64,000 nucleotides of DNA, taken from positions 431,523 through 495,522 of the forward strand of contig BMQD01000003.1 of assembly GCA_014647935.1 (NCBI GenBank), in the 5' to 3' direction. The DNA comes from Planomonospora parontospora (lineage in GTDB: Bacteria > Actinomycetota > Actinomycetes > Streptosporangiales > Streptosporangiaceae). The notes beneath the pieces were generated by a model, which saw only the letters and a list, made by a program, of their open reading frames with translations, was not told the origin of the DNA and did no database searches. Positions 17,030-26,936 of the stretch are shown in pieces; positions within the stretch are counted from its first letter, which is position 1, and each line of letters starts with the position of its first letter. Made by a program: the position numbers and the translations under genes.

Positions 17030-18457
17030 ATGATCCCTCCCTCCACCGAAGGACGCTGGGACGCGCGCCTGTGGGCCGCCCTGGCGGTCCTGTGTGCCGT
17101 CGTCTTCCTCGACGCGCTCGACGTCTCCATGGTCGGCGTCGCGCTCCCGTCCATCCAGGCGGACCTTGGGCTGTCCACCGACTCCCTGCAGTGGGTGGTC
17201 AGCGGTTACGTGCTCGGCTACGGCGGCCTGCTCCTGCTCGGCGGCCGCACCGCCGACCTCCTCGGCCGGCGCCGCGTCTTCCTGGTGGCCCTGGCGGTCT
17301 TCGCCGTGGCCTCGCTCCTCGGCGGCCTGGTCGACGACGGCACCCTGCTGATCGCGGCCCGGTTCGTCAAGGGCATCAGCGCCGCCTTCACCGCGCCCGC
17401 CGCCCTGTCCATCATCACCACCACGTTCGCCGAGGGACCGGCCCGCAACCGGGCCCTCAGCATCTTCACCGCCTCCGGCGCCAGCGGGTTCTCCCTGGGC
17501 CTGGTCATCTCCGGGCTCCTGACCGAGCTCGGCTGGCGCTGGACGTTCCTGATGCCCGTCCCGGTCGCGGTCATCGCCCTGGTCGCGGCCCTGCGGTTCC
17601 TGCCGAAACGGCCCGAGGAGCGGGCCGAGAGCGGCCACGACCTCGTCGGCGCCGTGACCATCACCGCCTCGATGCTGCTGCTGGTCTTCGCCGTGGTGGA
17701 GGCGCCCGAGGCCGGCTGGGGCTCCCTGCGCACCGTCGGCTCGCTGCTCGCCGCCGCCGCCCTGCTGGCCGCCTTCGTGGTGACCGAGCGGAGGGTCAGG
17801 CACCCGCTGGTACGGCTCGGCATCCTGCGCTCGGGCCCCATCGTCCGGGCCAACCTCGGCCTGGTGATCCTGTTCGGCTCCTACGTCGGCTTCCAGTTCG
17901 TCGCCATGCAGTACTTCCAGAACTTCCTGCACTGGTCCCCGCTGGAGACCGCGCTGGCCTTCCTCCCGGCGGGCCTGCTGGTGGCCGTCACCTCGACGAA
18001 GATGGGCGACCTGGCCGACCGCTTCGGCACCGCCCGGCTGATCGTGATCGGCTCGGCCGCGCTGGCCGCCGGATACGCCTTCTTCCTCCGCGTGGACGGG
18101 GCGCCCGACCTGGCCACGCTGGTCATCCCCGGCATGGTCCTGCTGGGCGTCGCCTTCGCGCTGTCCTTCCCGTCGCTGAACATCCAGGCGACCAACGGGG
18201 TCGCGGACGACGAGCAGGGCCTGGCCTCCGGCCTGCTCAACACCTCCGGCCAGGTCGGCGGCGCCGTCGTGCTCGCGGTGGTGACGGCGGTGCTGACCTC
18301 CAGCACGAGCGCCGACCCGCTCGACGGCTTCCGCGCCGCGATCGCGGTCTCCGGCATCCTCGCGCTCGCCGGTCTGGTGATCGCCCTCACCGGGCTGCGC
18401 GGAGCCCGTACGGCCGCCGCGGAACGGAAGGAGGAGCCGGTCCTGGAGCCGGTCTGA
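17030..18457 (+). CDS. MFS transporter, DHA2 (EmrB/QacA) family drug exporter
   Basis: 475 residues from ATG 17030; an in-frame ATG 27 bp upstream would lie inside the palindromic operator, so the later start is preferred. About 14 hydrophobic segments. Family signatures: FLDALDVSMVGVALPSIQADL (helix 1), LQWVVSGYVLGYGGLLLLGGR and DLLGRRRVFLV (motif A), and the antiporter motif C around ASGASGFSLGLVISGLL. Proton-driven efflux across the cytoplasmic membrane is expected. The substrate is unknown and probably induces the divergent marR. Confidence 0.93.
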   Translation: MIPPSTEGRWDARLWAALAVLCAVVFLDALDVSMVGVALPSIQADLGLSTDSLQWVVSGYVLGYGGLLLLGGRTADLLGRRRVFLVALAVFAVASLLGGLVDDGTLLIAARFVKGISAAFTAPAALSIITTTFAEGPARNRALSIFTASGASGFSLGLVISGLLTELGWRWTFLMPVPVAVIALVAALRFLPKRPEERAESGHDLVGAVTITASMLLLVFAVVEAPEAGWGSLRTVGSLLAAAALLAAFVVTERRVRHPLVRLGILRSGPIVRANLGLVILFGSYVGFQFVAMQYFQNFLHWSPLETALAFLPAGLLVAVTSTKMGDLADRFGTARLIVIGSAALAAGYAFFLRVDGAPDLATLVIPGMVLLGVAFALSFPSLNIQATNGVADDEQGLASGLLNTSGQVGGAVVLAVVTAVLTSSTSADPLDGFRAAIAVSGILALAGLVIALTGLRGARTAAAERKEEPVLEPV

Positions 18458-18537
18458 GGACGGAGCCGGCCGTTCGGAGGCGGAGCCGCCCGTGGGCGGA
18501 ACCGGCCCGGGGACGGAAGACCGGCCGGGGACGCCCG

Positions 18538-18572
18538 CGCCCCCATGGACGAATCAGGGGCCCATGGGGGCG
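18538..18572 (+). terminator. Terminator hairpin after MFS gene
   Basis: Perfect 11-bp stem: CGCCCCCATGG at 18538-18548 and CCATGGGGGCG at 18562-18572, loop 13 nt. Located 80 bp after the exporter stop and before the lipoprotein gene. No U-tract, as usual for high-GC actinomycetes. Confidence 0.6.
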
Positions 18573-18656
18573 GGTGCGGATCTCCGCGCGACGAGGGGCG
18601 GCCGGGGCGGTGAACCCGTAGGGGTTCCCGGGCATCTAACCTGGCAGGAGGCCCAC

Positions 18657-19346
18657 ATGAACCGCTCTCGCGCCGCACTCGTGCTCATTCCCCTCGCCCT
18701 GCTGACCGGCTGCGGCGGTTCGACCGGTCAGGCGGACCCGGCCGGCCGGACCACCGGGATCACCGGCTCCCCGTCTTCCGGGGTCGCCGCCACCGGCGGG
18801 ACCGGGTCGGCTCCGCCGGCCGTACAGGACCCGCCCGACGCGCAGGACTCGCCGGGCGCGCGGAGCCCGCAGGGGAGGACCTCCGCCCCGCAGGCGCCGC
18901 CCACCGGGCCGGAGCCGCCGACGAGCACCGCGGCGGTCCGGGTCGAGAGGCACCCCGACGAGCCGCCGCTCGTCACCGGCGTGCGCTTCGCCGAGCACGG
19001 CGGCTACGACCGGGTGGTGATCGACTTCAGGGGGGACCTGCCCGGATACACCGTGGACTGGGTGCCCGAGCTGGTCCAGGACGGGTCGGGGGAGCCGATC
19101 GACGTCGAGGGCGGGGCCTACCTGCAGGTGACGATGCTCCCGGCGAACGCGCACACCGAGTCGGGCACCCCCACCCTGACGGGCGGGCCGATCCTCCAGG
19201 CCGGGCTGGGCAACGTGCGCAGCGTCGTGAAGACCGGCGACTTCGAGGCCGTGGTGGGCGTGGGCATCGTGCTGGAGCGCAGGGCCGGATTCCGCGTCAC
19301 CGAGCAGAAGCAGCCGAACCGCCTGGTCATCGACGTGGCCCACTGA
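18657..19346 (+). CDS. AMIN-like domain lipoprotein
   Basis: 229 residues from ATG 18657 (GGAGG site). A lipoprotein signal peptide ends at the lipobox LLTGC (C19). Residues about 20-100 are a Pro/Gly/Ser/Ala-rich linker. The C-terminal 120 residues form a beta-rich AMIN-like domain (VTGVRFAEHGGYDRVVIDF ... VKTGDFEAVVGVGIVLER ... NRLVIDV). AMIN domains bind peptidoglycan or envelope partners, so this is probably an anchored cell-wall-associated protein. It is followed 34 bp later by a cupin gene. Confidence 0.85.
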   Translation: MNRSRAALVLIPLALLTGCGGSTGQADPAGRTTGITGSPSSGVAATGGTGSAPPAVQDPPDAQDSPGARSPQGRTSAPQAPPTGPEPPTSTAAVRVERHPDEPPLVTGVRFAEHGGYDRVVIDFRGDLPGYTVDWVPELVQDGSGEPIDVEGGAYLQVTMLPANAHTESGTPTLTGGPILQAGLGNVRSVVKTGDFEAVVGVGIVLERRAGFRVTEQKQPNRLVIDVAH

Positions 19347-19380
19347 ACCCGCGTCCCGGGCCCGGTGGCAAGATGGTCCG

Positions 19381-19734
19381 ATGGTGAGGAAAATCGACAG
19401 CGCGACGCGGATCCCCGTACCCGGGGGAAAGATCATCGACGAGTACGTCGGCCGGGTCAACAGCGGCGACGCCGGGATCTCCATCGCGCACATGAAGGCC
19501 CCCGCGGGCTGGGACGAGCCGGCCCAGACGCCGGAGTTCGCGGAGTACACCCTGGTGCTCTCCGGAACGGTCGTCGTCGAGCACGCCGAGGGCACGACCG
19601 AGGTGCACGCCGGCCAGGCGTTCGCCTGCGAGCCGGGGGAGAAGGTCCGCTACAGCTGCGGCCCCGAGGGCGCCGAGTACGTCGCCGTCTGCCTGCCCGC
19701 CTTCTCCCCGGAGACGGCACGCCGCGACGGATAG
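19381..19734 (+). CDS. Cupin domain protein
   Basis: 117 residues, a single conserved beta-barrel cupin. Motif 1 is partly degenerate (EYTLVLSGTVVVEHAEGTTEVHAGQAFACEPGE would normally carry two His; only EY and E are seen in equivalent places), so metal binding is uncertain. Motif 2 reads PEGAEYVAVCLPAF. No partner is obvious; it may be a small sugar- or ligand-binding protein or isomerase. It lies between the lipoprotein and adenosine deaminase genes on the same strand. Confidence 0.8.
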   Translation: MVRKIDSATRIPVPGGKIIDEYVGRVNSGDAGISIAHMKAPAGWDEPAQTPEFAEYTLVLSGTVVVEHAEGTTEVHAGQAFACEPGEKVRYSCGPEGAEYVAVCLPAFSPETARRDG

Positions 19735-19797
19735 CCCGCGCGGCCTCCGGCGGTCTCCGCAAGATCGCCGGATCATACCGGACGGTAGGATGACGAG

Positions 19798-20880
19798 ATG
19801 AGCCAGCAGCTACCCACCCTTGAGGAGATCCGCCGGGCTCCGAAGGTCTTGCTCCACGATCACCTCGACGGTGGTCTGCGGCCCGGGACCATCGTCGACC
19901 TGGCCCGTGAGACCGGCTACGACGGACTGCCCACGACCGACCCCGGCGCGCTGCGCACCTGGTTCCGGGAGGCCTCCGACTCCGGCTCGCTGGAGCGCTA
20001 CCTGGAGACCTTCGACCACACGGTCGGCGTCATGCAGACGCGTGAGGCGCTGGTCCGGGTCGCCGCCGAGTGCGCGGAGGACCTGGCGGCCGACGGCGTG
20101 GTCTACGCCGAGGTGCGCTACGCGCCCGAGCAGCACACCGAGCGGGGCCTGAGCCTCGAAGAGGTCATCGAGGCGGTCCTGGAGGGGTTCAGGATCGGCT
20201 CGGAGGGCCGGGGGATCAAGGTGGGCACGCTGCTCACCGCGATGCGCCACCAGGCCAGGTCCATGGAGATCGCCGAGCTCGCGGTCCGCTACCGCGACGT
20301 CGGCGTGGCCGGGTTCGACATCGCCGGGGCCGAGGCGGGCTACCCGCCCACGCGCCACCTCGACGCCTTCGAATACCTCCAGCGGGAGAACGCCCACTTC
20401 ACCATCCACGCCGGTGAGGCGTTCGGGCTCCCGTCTATCTGGCAGGCGATCCAGTGGTGCGGCGCCGACCGGCTCGGCCACGGCGTGCGGATCATCGACG
20501 ACATCGCGGTGTCCGGCGACGGCGAGCCCAAGCTCGGCCGCCTGGCGGCCTACGTGCGCGACAAGCGCATCCCGCTGGAGATGTGCCCGACCTCCAACCT
20601 GCAGACCGGGGCGGCGGCCTCCATCGCCGAGCACCCGATCGGCCTGCTCCGCCGCCTCAGCTTCCGGGTGACGGTCAACACCGACAACCGGCTGATGAGC
20701 GGGACCACGGTCTCGGAGGAGTTCGCCAAACTGGTGGAGGCGTTCGGCTACGACTGGGACGACCTGCAGTGGTTCACGGTCAACGCGATGAAGTCGGCGT
20801 TCCTGCCGTTCGACGACCGGCTGGCCCTCATCAACGGCGTCATCAAGCCGGGCTTCGCGCGCCTGAAGTGGCAGGCGTGA
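19798..20880 (+). CDS. add: Adenosine deaminase
   Basis: 360 residues. Deaminates adenosine/deoxyadenosine to inosine/deoxyinosine. Metal and catalytic residues are visible: [12 protein letters not shown] (HxH type), [12 protein letters not shown] (His and catalytic Glu), DRLGHGVRI (His), and NTDNRLMS (metal Asp). ATG 19798 is the start, preceded by GGTAGGATGA. Its product feeds purine nucleoside phosphorylase encoded at 26937-27740. This is the purine branch of the salvage set in this window. Confidence 0.95.
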   Translation: MSQQLPTLEEIRRAPKVLLHDHLDGGLRPGTIVDLARETGYDGLPTTDPGALRTWFREASDSGSLERYLETFDHTVGVMQTREALVRVAAECAEDLAADGVVYAEVRYAPEQHTERGLSLEEVIEAVLEGFRIGSEGRGIKVGTLLTAMRHQARSMEIAELAVRYRDVGVAGFDIAGAEAGYPPTRHLDAFEYLQRENAHFTIHAGEAFGLPSIWQAIQWCGADRLGHGVRIIDDIAVSGDGEPKLGRLAAYVRDKRIPLEMCPTSNLQTGAAASIAEHPIGLLRRLSFRVTVNTDNRLMSGTTVSEEFAKLVEAFGYDWDDLQWFTVNAMKSAFLPFDDRLALINGVIKPGFARLKWQA

Positions 20881-20908
20881 GCGGGGCGGCGGGAGCGGGA
20901 CGGGCGCG

Positions 20909-21637
20909 ATGAGAGAGGTGTTCCGGTCGAAGGCCGCGCTGGTCCTCGGCTGGGTGTGGGTCGCGTTCGCCGCGGCGAACGCGGTCGATCTGGTCGTCCG
21001 CTACAGCGGGCCGTCCTCGCTGGCCGCCGGGGCGGTCCTGGCCGTGCTGACGGCCCTGGTCTTCGTCACGTGCATCCGCCCGGCGGTCGTCCTGACCGAC
21101 GAGGGCGTGCTGGTCCGCAACCCGCTCCGGGACGCCTTCGTGCCCTGGACGGCCGTGGACGACGTGGCGGTCTCGCACGCGATCACGATCACCTCCGGTG
21201 ACGCGGCGGTCCGCTGCTGGACGCCGCAGACCACCGCGCGGGAGCGGGCGGCGGCCGTACGGCGCGGGCGCTCCGGCCCCGAGGGCGGCGGTCCGGCGGC
21301 CGAGCCCGCCCGCAGCCGGGGGGAGCAGGCGGCGGCCGAGGCGCTGGCGGGGAGGACGCACGCCGACTGGGCGGCCGAGCAGATCAGGCGGCGCGCGGAG
21401 GCCGCCAGGCCGCGGGCCGGGACCGGTGGGACCGGTGGGACCGGGGCCGGAGCCGGGTCGGGAGCCGCCGGAACCGGTGAGGGGCCCGCGACGATTGGGA
21501 CCGGGGCCGGGCTCGGGCCGGGAGCCACCGCCGGGACCGGTGGGGGGCCCGGGATGATGAGGATCACCTGGGCGCCGGGCGCCCTGGTCGCGCTGGGCGT
21601 CGCGCTGGCCCTGGTGGTGGCCGCCTTCCTGGCCTGA
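20909..21637 (+). CDS. PH-domain membrane protein with Gly-rich linker
   Basis: 242 residues. Two N-terminal hydrophobic segments (residues about 10-55) are followed by a bacterial PH domain (CIRPAVVLTDEGVLVRNPLRDAFVPW, like the Bac_PH6 family of actinomycete membrane proteins). Then comes an Arg/Ala-rich stretch, a low-complexity Gly-Thr-Ala linker (about residues 170-215) and one C-terminal helix. The linker repeats (GTGGTGGTGAG) come from imperfect short DNA repeats. The function is unknown. It starts 28 bp after add. Confidence 0.75.
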   Translation: MREVFRSKAALVLGWVWVAFAAANAVDLVVRYSGPSSLAAGAVLAVLTALVFVTCIRPAVVLTDEGVLVRNPLRDAFVPWTAVDDVAVSHAITITSGDAAVRCWTPQTTARERAAAVRRGRSGPEGGGPAAEPARSRGEQAAAEALAGRTHADWAAEQIRRRAEAARPRAGTGGTGGTGAGAGSGAAGTGEGPATIGTGAGLGPGATAGTGGGPGMMRITWAPGALVALGVALALVVAAFLA

Positions 21638-21677
21638 GCCCGTACGGCAGGAGGGCGCGGCCCCGGGCCCGGCGGGT

Positions 21678-23102
21678 TCAGGGCGGGCCGGGACGCCAGG
21701 AGGCGACGAGGTCCTCCGGGGTGACCAAGGTGACCTCCGCCGTCGCCGAGCCGCTCCGGGAGACGGCGAGCAGCGGCGTGCCGGGGGTCGCGCCCGGCAT
21801 CCGGGAGCGGCGGACGATGAGCGCGTCCAGGTCGCCCCGCCCGAAGGGCCGGTCCTCCCGCCACACGACCGAGCCGAGCAGGGTCACCGTACGCCCGACC
21901 GGTTCGAGGTCCGTCCCCACGACGTCGATCTCCGGGTCGTCGGTGCGGGTCCAGTAACCGCCGATCGCGCCCGTCCCTCCGGGAAGCCCGCCCATGCGCC
22001 GCAGCGACTCCCGGACCAGGGGCTTGACGGCCGCCTCGCGCCACGCGTCCCACGAACGCAGGAGGCGGGCGAGGGCGAGGTCGCCCCGGTCCCGGCCGAT
22101 CTCCGCCAGCCCGGGGCCGACGAAGGCGAGCCAGAAGCGCAGGTGCGCGTCGGTGACGTGGTAGCGGGTCTCGCGCGACGGCCGGGTGGAGAGCGGGGCC
22201 GCGGCGGTGACCAGCCGCCGCTCCACGAGGGACTGCAGCGCCCGGTTGAGCGAGGCCCTGGGCACCCCCGGCACGGCGCGGCCGATCGCGGAGTGGGTGC
22301 GGTGCCCGGCGCCGACGGCGTTCAGGACGGTCCTCGCCTGCGTGTCCGGCGGCGCCTCGGCGGCCAGGACGCGCTCCCCCGTGACCACCAGGGGGGAGAC
22401 CGGATCGGACAGGGCCCGCCGGAGCTGCTCCCGCACGGGCAGCCCCGGGGGCCACTCCCGGCAGATCAGCGGCAGACCGCCGGAGACCAGCCGGGCGTCG
22501 ACGGCCTCGGCGGCGGGCAGCCCCGTCGCGTCCGCCACGTCCACCGGGGTGAGGGGGTGGACGACCAGCTCGGTGGCGCGCATGTAGAAGGGCCGCCCCG
22601 GCCGGTTCACCGCCTCCATGGTCTCCAGGTCCGAGCCGGCGAGGACGAGCAGCACGGGACGGCGGGACAGCTCCCGGGCGAACAGCACCTGCAGCACGCC
22701 CTCCAGCTCGGGGGCGGTCGCCAGGAGCACGGGGAGCCCGTCGAGCACGACGACGCTCGCCGACTCCTGGGGGACGGCCACCGCCAGGAGCCGGAGCGCG
22801 TCCTCCCACGATCCGGCGGACCGCTCCGCCAGGATCCGGGCGCCGGGGAGGGTGGACGCGGCGCCCTCGGCGAGCAGCCCCGCCACCTGTTCGGCCTCCG
22901 TGCCCCGGACGGCGGTGTGGAAGACGTACGGGACGTCCGCGCGCCGGACGAACTCCTCCAGCAGCCGGGACTTGCCGACTCCGCGACGGCCGCGTACCAG
23001 GACCGCCCGGCCCGGGCGGCCGGCCCGGCCGCCCGTCGCGACCCTGCCCAGCAGGCGTTCCAGTCTGGACAGCTCGCGCTCCCTGCCGATGAACCGGGCC
23101 AT
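21678..23102 (-). CDS. AAA-type ATPase with DUF234-like C-terminal domain
   Basis: 474 residues from ATG 23102 (GGGGAG site). N-terminal P-loop ATPase of the archaeal ATPase-2 type: [15 protein letters not shown], Walker [16 protein letters not shown], Walker B-like [13 protein letters not shown], then a winged-helix segment ([17 protein letters not shown]). The C-terminal 150 residues match the DUF234 pattern ([19 protein letters not shown] ... [17 protein letters not shown]), a PD-(D/E)XK-like fold, although the usual downstream E-x-K is not evident. Relatives are abundant in archaea and patchy in bacteria; the role is unclear, with defence or mobile-element links proposed. Confidence 0.85.
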   Translation of the reverse strand: MARFIGRERELSRLERLLGRVATGGRAGRPGRAVLVRGRRGVGKSRLLEEFVRRADVPYVFHTAVRGTEAEQVAGLLAEGAASTLPGARILAERSAGSWEDALRLLAVAVPQESASVVVLDGLPVLLATAPELEGVLQVLFARELSRRPVLLVLAGSDLETMEAVNRPGRPFYMRATELVVHPLTPVDVADATGLPAAEAVDARLVSGGLPLICREWPPGLPVREQLRRALSDPVSPLVVTGERVLAAEAPPDTQARTVLNAVGAGHRTHSAIGRAVPGVPRASLNRALQSLVERRLVTAAAPLSTRPSRETRYHVTDAHLRFWLAFVGPGLAEIGRDRGDLALARLLRSWDAWREAAVKPLVRESLRRMGGLPGGTGAIGGYWTRTDDPEIDVVGTDLEPVGRTVTLLGSVVWREDRPFGRGDLDALIVRRSRMPGATPGTPLLAVSRSGSATAEVTLVTPEDLVASWRPGPP

Positions 23103-23509
23103 CGCTCCCCGAGGGTCTCATCGATGAAAGTCTCAGCAGCGAGACTCTTCTGCTGGATATGCCCGTAATCTGGCATGTCATCGCTGAGCAGGCCGGATAT
23201 GGAGATTCCGAGGCCGAGTCTTTCCCGTTCCGGAGAGTCGTACGCCTGCGGTCACGGCGGCCGCTCCCTCCGGAGACGCGGACGGCGCGGTCCACGCCGC
23301 CGCGCCCGCCGGGAGCCGCGTGCGGGACCTGCATGCGGAAGCCTTCCGGGACCTGGGCGCGGGAGCCGCGTGCGGAGGCCGGTCCGGGAGCGGGCCGTCC
23401 GGTGACCGGCACCGGAGCGCCCGGCGGGCTCCGTCCGGCGGCGGAATGCTCAGCCCGGGCGGCACCGCGCCGATGGGGCGGGTATCCCGCCGACCCCTTG
23501 GAGGAAGCC
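23103..23509. other. Intergenic region between divergent ATPase and chemoreceptor genes
   Basis: About 400 bp without a convincing gene. Near the ATPase start it holds a perfect palindrome AGTCTC-N6-GAGACT (23129-23146), preceded by a direct copy of GTCTCA at 23115-23120, and a second small dyad ATGCC-N8-GGCAT (23159-23176). These may be operators for either gene. Confidence 0.45.
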
Positions 23510-25081
23510 ATGGCGGCACGAGTGACGAACCTCAGCGTCACGCAGCGGCTGGCGCTGATCTTCGCCGCGGGAGCGGTGACGGTCGGTTCCGTCGTCGGCA
23601 TCGGCATGTACTCCCAGAGCCGGCTGATCGGCGACGCCGACCGGTTGCGGAGCATGGAGCACGCCAAGGCGATCCTCAACCACCTCGACACCCGCGAGGC
23701 CGAGCTGAAGGTCGACGCCTACCGGGCGATCAGTGAGCGGGATCTCAGCGACGTGCGCGCCGACCTGCCCGAGGACGTGGCGTCGGTGACGCAGGCGGTG
23801 GCGGACCTGGACGCCCTGGCCCTGCCGGAGCGGGTGCGGGAGCGGCTGGAGTCGGTGCGGCCCGACATCGAGGAGTTCAACGCCTTCGTGTCGGCGTTCG
23901 TGGCCGACGCCGGACGCGACCGGGCCGCCGCGCGGGAGCGCGGGCAGCAGATCGCCGAGCGCAACAGCGTGGTGGACGGCAAGCTGGAGGCGGTGCACGC
24001 CGGGGTGGACGCCGAGATCGAGGCCGCCCGCGCCGGGATGGACGCCTCCGTCGCGCAGACCCGTCTGCTCTCCCTGCTGGTGGGGATCGGCGGGGTGGTG
24101 CTGCTGGTGGCGCTCTGCGTCCCGCTGGGACGCTCCATCTCCCGGCCGGTGCGCCGCATCGGCCGGGTCCTGGCCGCGGTGGCGGAGGGCGACCTCACCC
24201 CGCGCGCCGACGTCGCCTCCCGCGACGAGCTCGGCCGCATGGCCCAGGCGCTGAACCAGGCGATCGAGCACATGCGCACCGCCGTGCGCACCATCGACGC
24301 CTCCGTGGGCGGGCTGGCCACCGCCTCCGGGGAACTGACCGTCACCAGCGGCCGGATCGCCGCCGGAGCGGAGGAGGCCAGCGCCCGGATCGGCGCGGTC
24401 GCCGCCGTCGCCCAGCAGGTCTCCGGCGACGTGCACTCCGTCGCGGCCGGATCCGAGCAGATGAGCGCGGCGATCGGGGAGATCGCGCAGAGCGCGGGAC
24501 AGGCGGCCGGCGTCGCCTCGCAGGCCGTCGCCGTGGCCGCCTCCGCCAGCGGGACCGTGGCCAGGCTCGGCGCCTCGTCGGCGGAGATCGGCTCGGTCAT
24601 CAGGACGATCACGTCCATCGCCGAGCAGACCAACCTGCTGGCCCTGAACGCCACCATCGAGGCGGCGCGGGCCGGGGACGCCGGCAAGGGCTTCGCGGTC
24701 GTGGCGGGCGAGGTCAAGGACCTGGCGCAGGAGACCGCCAGGGCGACCGAGGACATCGCCCGGCGGGTCGAGGCGATCCAGGCCGACACCGGCGACGCGG
24801 TGGCGGCGATCAGCGAGATCAGCGGGATCATCACCCGCATCAACGACTACCAGCTGGCCATCGCCGGCGCGGTGGAGGAGCAGACCGCCACCTCCGGGGA
24901 GATGAACCGCGGCGTGACCCAGGCCGCCTCCGGCACCGGGCGGATCGCCGAGACCGTCTCCGACGTGGCCGGTGCGGTCCGGCTCACCAGCGACGGTGTG
25001 ACCGAGGCCCGGCGCGCGGCCGAGGACCTCGCCCGCATGTCGGCCGACCTGCGGACGCTGGTCGACCGGTTCCGCGTCTGA
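23510..25081 (+). CDS. Methyl-accepting chemotaxis protein (transmembrane receptor)
   Basis: 523 residues from ATG 23510 (GGAGGAAG site). One N-terminal helix, a four-helix-bundle extracytoplasmic sensor of about 150 residues, and a second helix ([19 protein letters not shown]). A HAMP domain follows ([20 protein letters not shown] ... [14 protein letters not shown]), then a long coiled-coil signalling domain with the conserved hairpin tip [19 protein letters not shown] and [16 protein letters not shown]. In flagellated bacteria such receptors drive CheA through CheW. No che or flagellar gene lies in this window, so it is an orphan receptor here. Confidence 0.94.
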   Translation: MAARVTNLSVTQRLALIFAAGAVTVGSVVGIGMYSQSRLIGDADRLRSMEHAKAILNHLDTREAELKVDAYRAISERDLSDVRADLPEDVASVTQAVADLDALALPERVRERLESVRPDIEEFNAFVSAFVADAGRDRAAARERGQQIAERNSVVDGKLEAVHAGVDAEIEAARAGMDASVAQTRLLSLLVGIGGVVLLVALCVPLGRSISRPVRRIGRVLAAVAEGDLTPRADVASRDELGRMAQALNQAIEHMRTAVRTIDASVGGLATASGELTVTSGRIAAGAEEASARIGAVAAVAQQVSGDVHSVAAGSEQMSAAIGEIAQSAGQAAGVASQAVAVAASASGTVARLGASSAEIGSVIRTITSIAEQTNLLALNATIEAARAGDAGKGFAVVAGEVKDLAQETARATEDIARRVEAIQADTGDAVAAISEISGIITRINDYQLAIAGAVEEQTATSGEMNRGVTQAASGTGRIAETVSDVAGAVRLTSDGVTEARRAAEDLARMSADLRTLVDRFRV

Positions 25082-25161
25082 GCGCATGCGGGCGGCAGGG
25101 TGCGGCCCGTGGCACGGGAGACCGCCGAGCCGCCGTCCGAGGCCGCGCGGCGCAGGCGGAG

Positions 25162-25181
25162 CGCCGGGCCACGGCCCGGCG
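25162..25181. terminator. Bidirectional hairpin between chemoreceptor and mutase genes
   Basis: 8-bp perfect stem CGCCGGGC (25162-25169) / GCCCGGCG (25174-25181) with a 4-nt loop, between two convergent genes and 7 bp from the mutase stop. Confidence 0.55.
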
Positions 25182-25187
25182 GGCGCG

Positions 25188-26840
25188 TCACAGGCCCAGC
25201 GCCGCCGACAGGTCGGCCGTCAGCGCGCCCAGCTCCCGTACGGCCTGCGCCCGGGCGTCGGCGACCTCGCCGGTCACCGGTACGACGGTCTCCAGGTAGC
25301 ACTTGAGCTTGGGCTCCGTCCCCGAGGGCCGGACCACGACACGGGCGCCGCCCGCCAGGCGGTAGCGGATGCCGTCGGTGGGCGGCAGACCCGCCGACCC
25401 CAGGCTGAGGTCCTCGGCCGACTCGACCTTGCGGCCGCCGAGCTCCACCGGCGGGGCGCCGCGCAGGCGGGCCATGGCCCCCGCGATCAGGGACAGGTCG
25501 TTCACCCGGACCGAGAGCTGGGAGGTGGCGTGCAGGCCGTACCGGCGGGCCTGGTCGTCGAGGAGGTCGAGCAGGGTGCGGCCGTCGCGCTTGGCCCGGG
25601 CGGCGAGGCCGGCGACGGTCAGGGCCGCGCCGATGCCGTCCTTGTCGTGGACGGGCAGGCCGCCGCCGGAGCCGACGCTGTAGCCCAGCGCCTCCTCGTA
25701 GCCGTAGACGAGCTTCCCGCGGCCGCCCCCGGCCTTCATGATCCATTTGAAGCCGGTGAGGGTCTCCTCGTAGCCCACGCCGTGCTCGGCGGCGATCTTC
25801 CCGAGCAGGGACGACGAGACGATGGTGGTGGCGACCAGCCGGTCGTCGCCAGAGGTGTGCCGGATGACGTGCTCGCCGAGGAGGGCGCCGACCTCGTCGC
25901 CGGTGAGCATCCGGTGGCCGCCCTGCGGCAGGGGCACGCCCACGGCGCAGCGGTCCGCGTCGGGGTCGTTGGCCAGCACGAGGTCCGCGCCGATCCGTCC
26001 GGCGAGTTCCAGGGCGAGGTCCATCGCGCCGGGCTCCTCCGGGTTGGGGAACGCGACGGTCGGGAAGTCGGGGTCAGGGTCGGCCTGGGCCTCGACGGTC
26101 ACCGGGCTCGCGAACCCGGCGGCCAGGAACGCGGAGGTGAGCGTGACGCCGCCGACGCCGTGCAGGGGCGTGTAGACGACCTTCAGCTCGCGGGCGTCGC
26201 CCAGCGGGAGCAGGGTCACCGCGTCCAGGTAGGCGGCCACGATCTCCTCGCCCAGGTCGGTCCACCCGGGGTCGTCGGGAGAGCCCAGTGGCAGGGCGGA
26301 GACGGGGCCGACGGCGTCGATGGCGGCGGAGATGCCCGCGTCGACCGGCGGCACGATCTGGGAGCCGTCGCCCCAGTAGACCTTGTAGCCGTTGTCCCGG
26401 GGCGGGTTGTGGCTGGCGGTGACGGTCACGCCCGCGTCGGCGCCGAGATGGCGGACGGCGAAGGCCAGCACCGGGGTGGGCAGGGGGGCCGGGAGCAGCG
26501 AGGCCCGCAGCCCGGCGCCGGTCAGCACGGCGGCGGTGTCGCGGGCGAAGACGTCGGAGTTGTGCCGGGCGTCGTACCCGATCACCACGTGCCGGTCCGG
26601 ATCGAGGACGGCGGCCAGCCCGGCGGCGGCGCGCATGACGGTGACCCGGTTCATCCGGTTGGGTCCGGCGCCCAGCTCGCCGCGGAGACCGGCGGTGCCG
26701 AACTCCAGCTTGGCGCCGAACCGCTCGCGCAGCGCCTCCTCGTCCCCCTCGTCGAGGAGCTCCCGGAGTTCCTCCCGGGTCCGCGGGTCCGGGTCCTGGG
26801 CCAGCCAGTCCTGGGCGAGCCGTACGAGATCGCTGCTCAT
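25188..26840 (-). CDS. Phospho-sugar mutase (phosphomannomutase/phosphoglucomutase family; possible phosphopentomutase)
   Basis: 550 residues from ATG 26840, which has a GAGGTGA site; a GTG 6 bp upstream is less likely. Alpha-D-phosphohexomutase signatures: phosphoserine loop VTASHNPPRDNGYKVYWGD, Mg2+ loop NDPDADRCAVGVP, sugar-specificity loop GYEEALGYSVG, and phosphate-binding RPSGTEPKLKCYLE. The 550-residue form resembles PmmB/Pgm2-like enzymes. Its position directly downstream of purine nucleoside phosphorylase suggests it isomerises ribose-1-phosphate or deoxyribose-1-phosphate (phosphopentomutase role), an inference from context. A strong hairpin lies between the two genes. Confidence 0.92.
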   Translation of the reverse strand: MSSDLVRLAQDWLAQDPDPRTREELRELLDEGDEEALRERFGAKLEFGTAGLRGELGAGPNRMNRVTVMRAAAGLAAVLDPDRHVVIGYDARHNSDVFARDTAAVLTGAGLRASLLPAPLPTPVLAFAVRHLGADAGVTVTASHNPPRDNGYKVYWGDGSQIVPPVDAGISAAIDAVGPVSALPLGSPDDPGWTDLGEEIVAAYLDAVTLLPLGDARELKVVYTPLHGVGGVTLTSAFLAAGFASPVTVEAQADPDPDFPTVAFPNPEEPGAMDLALELAGRIGADLVLANDPDADRCAVGVPLPQGGHRMLTGDEVGALLGEHVIRHTSGDDRLVATTIVSSSLLGKIAAEHGVGYEETLTGFKWIMKAGGGRGKLVYGYEEALGYSVGSGGGLPVHDKDGIGAALTVAGLAARAKRDGRTLLDLLDDQARRYGLHATSQLSVRVNDLSLIAGAMARLRGAPPVELGGRKVESAEDLSLGSAGLPPTDGIRYRLAGGARVVVRPSGTEPKLKCYLETVVPVTGEVADARAQAVRELGALTADLSAALGL

Positions 26841-26899
26841 GATCACCTCACGCTCCGGGCGGGGAGGGCGTGTCCCCGCCGGTTTCCCCTACCGGCCCG

Positions 26900-26929
26900 C
26901 CCGCGGGTCCCGCTCCGGGGACCCGCGGG
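26900..26929 (-). terminator. Hairpin between purine nucleoside phosphorylase and mutase genes
   Basis: Perfect 12-bp stem CCCGCGGGTCCC (26900-26911) / GGGACCCGCGGG (26918-26929) with a 6-nt loop, starting 8 bp beyond the phosphorylase stop on the minus strand. It could terminate or attenuate before the mutase gene. Confidence 0.65.
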
Positions 26930-26936
26930 GCCGGCG

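Noticed and set aside
16550-17932. Very long minus-strand frame running from marR through the opposite strand of the MFS gene
   Set aside because: High GC keeps antisense frames open; the upstream 330 residues are Gln/Gly/Asp-rich shadow sequence, and a good start with AGGA lies at 16942.
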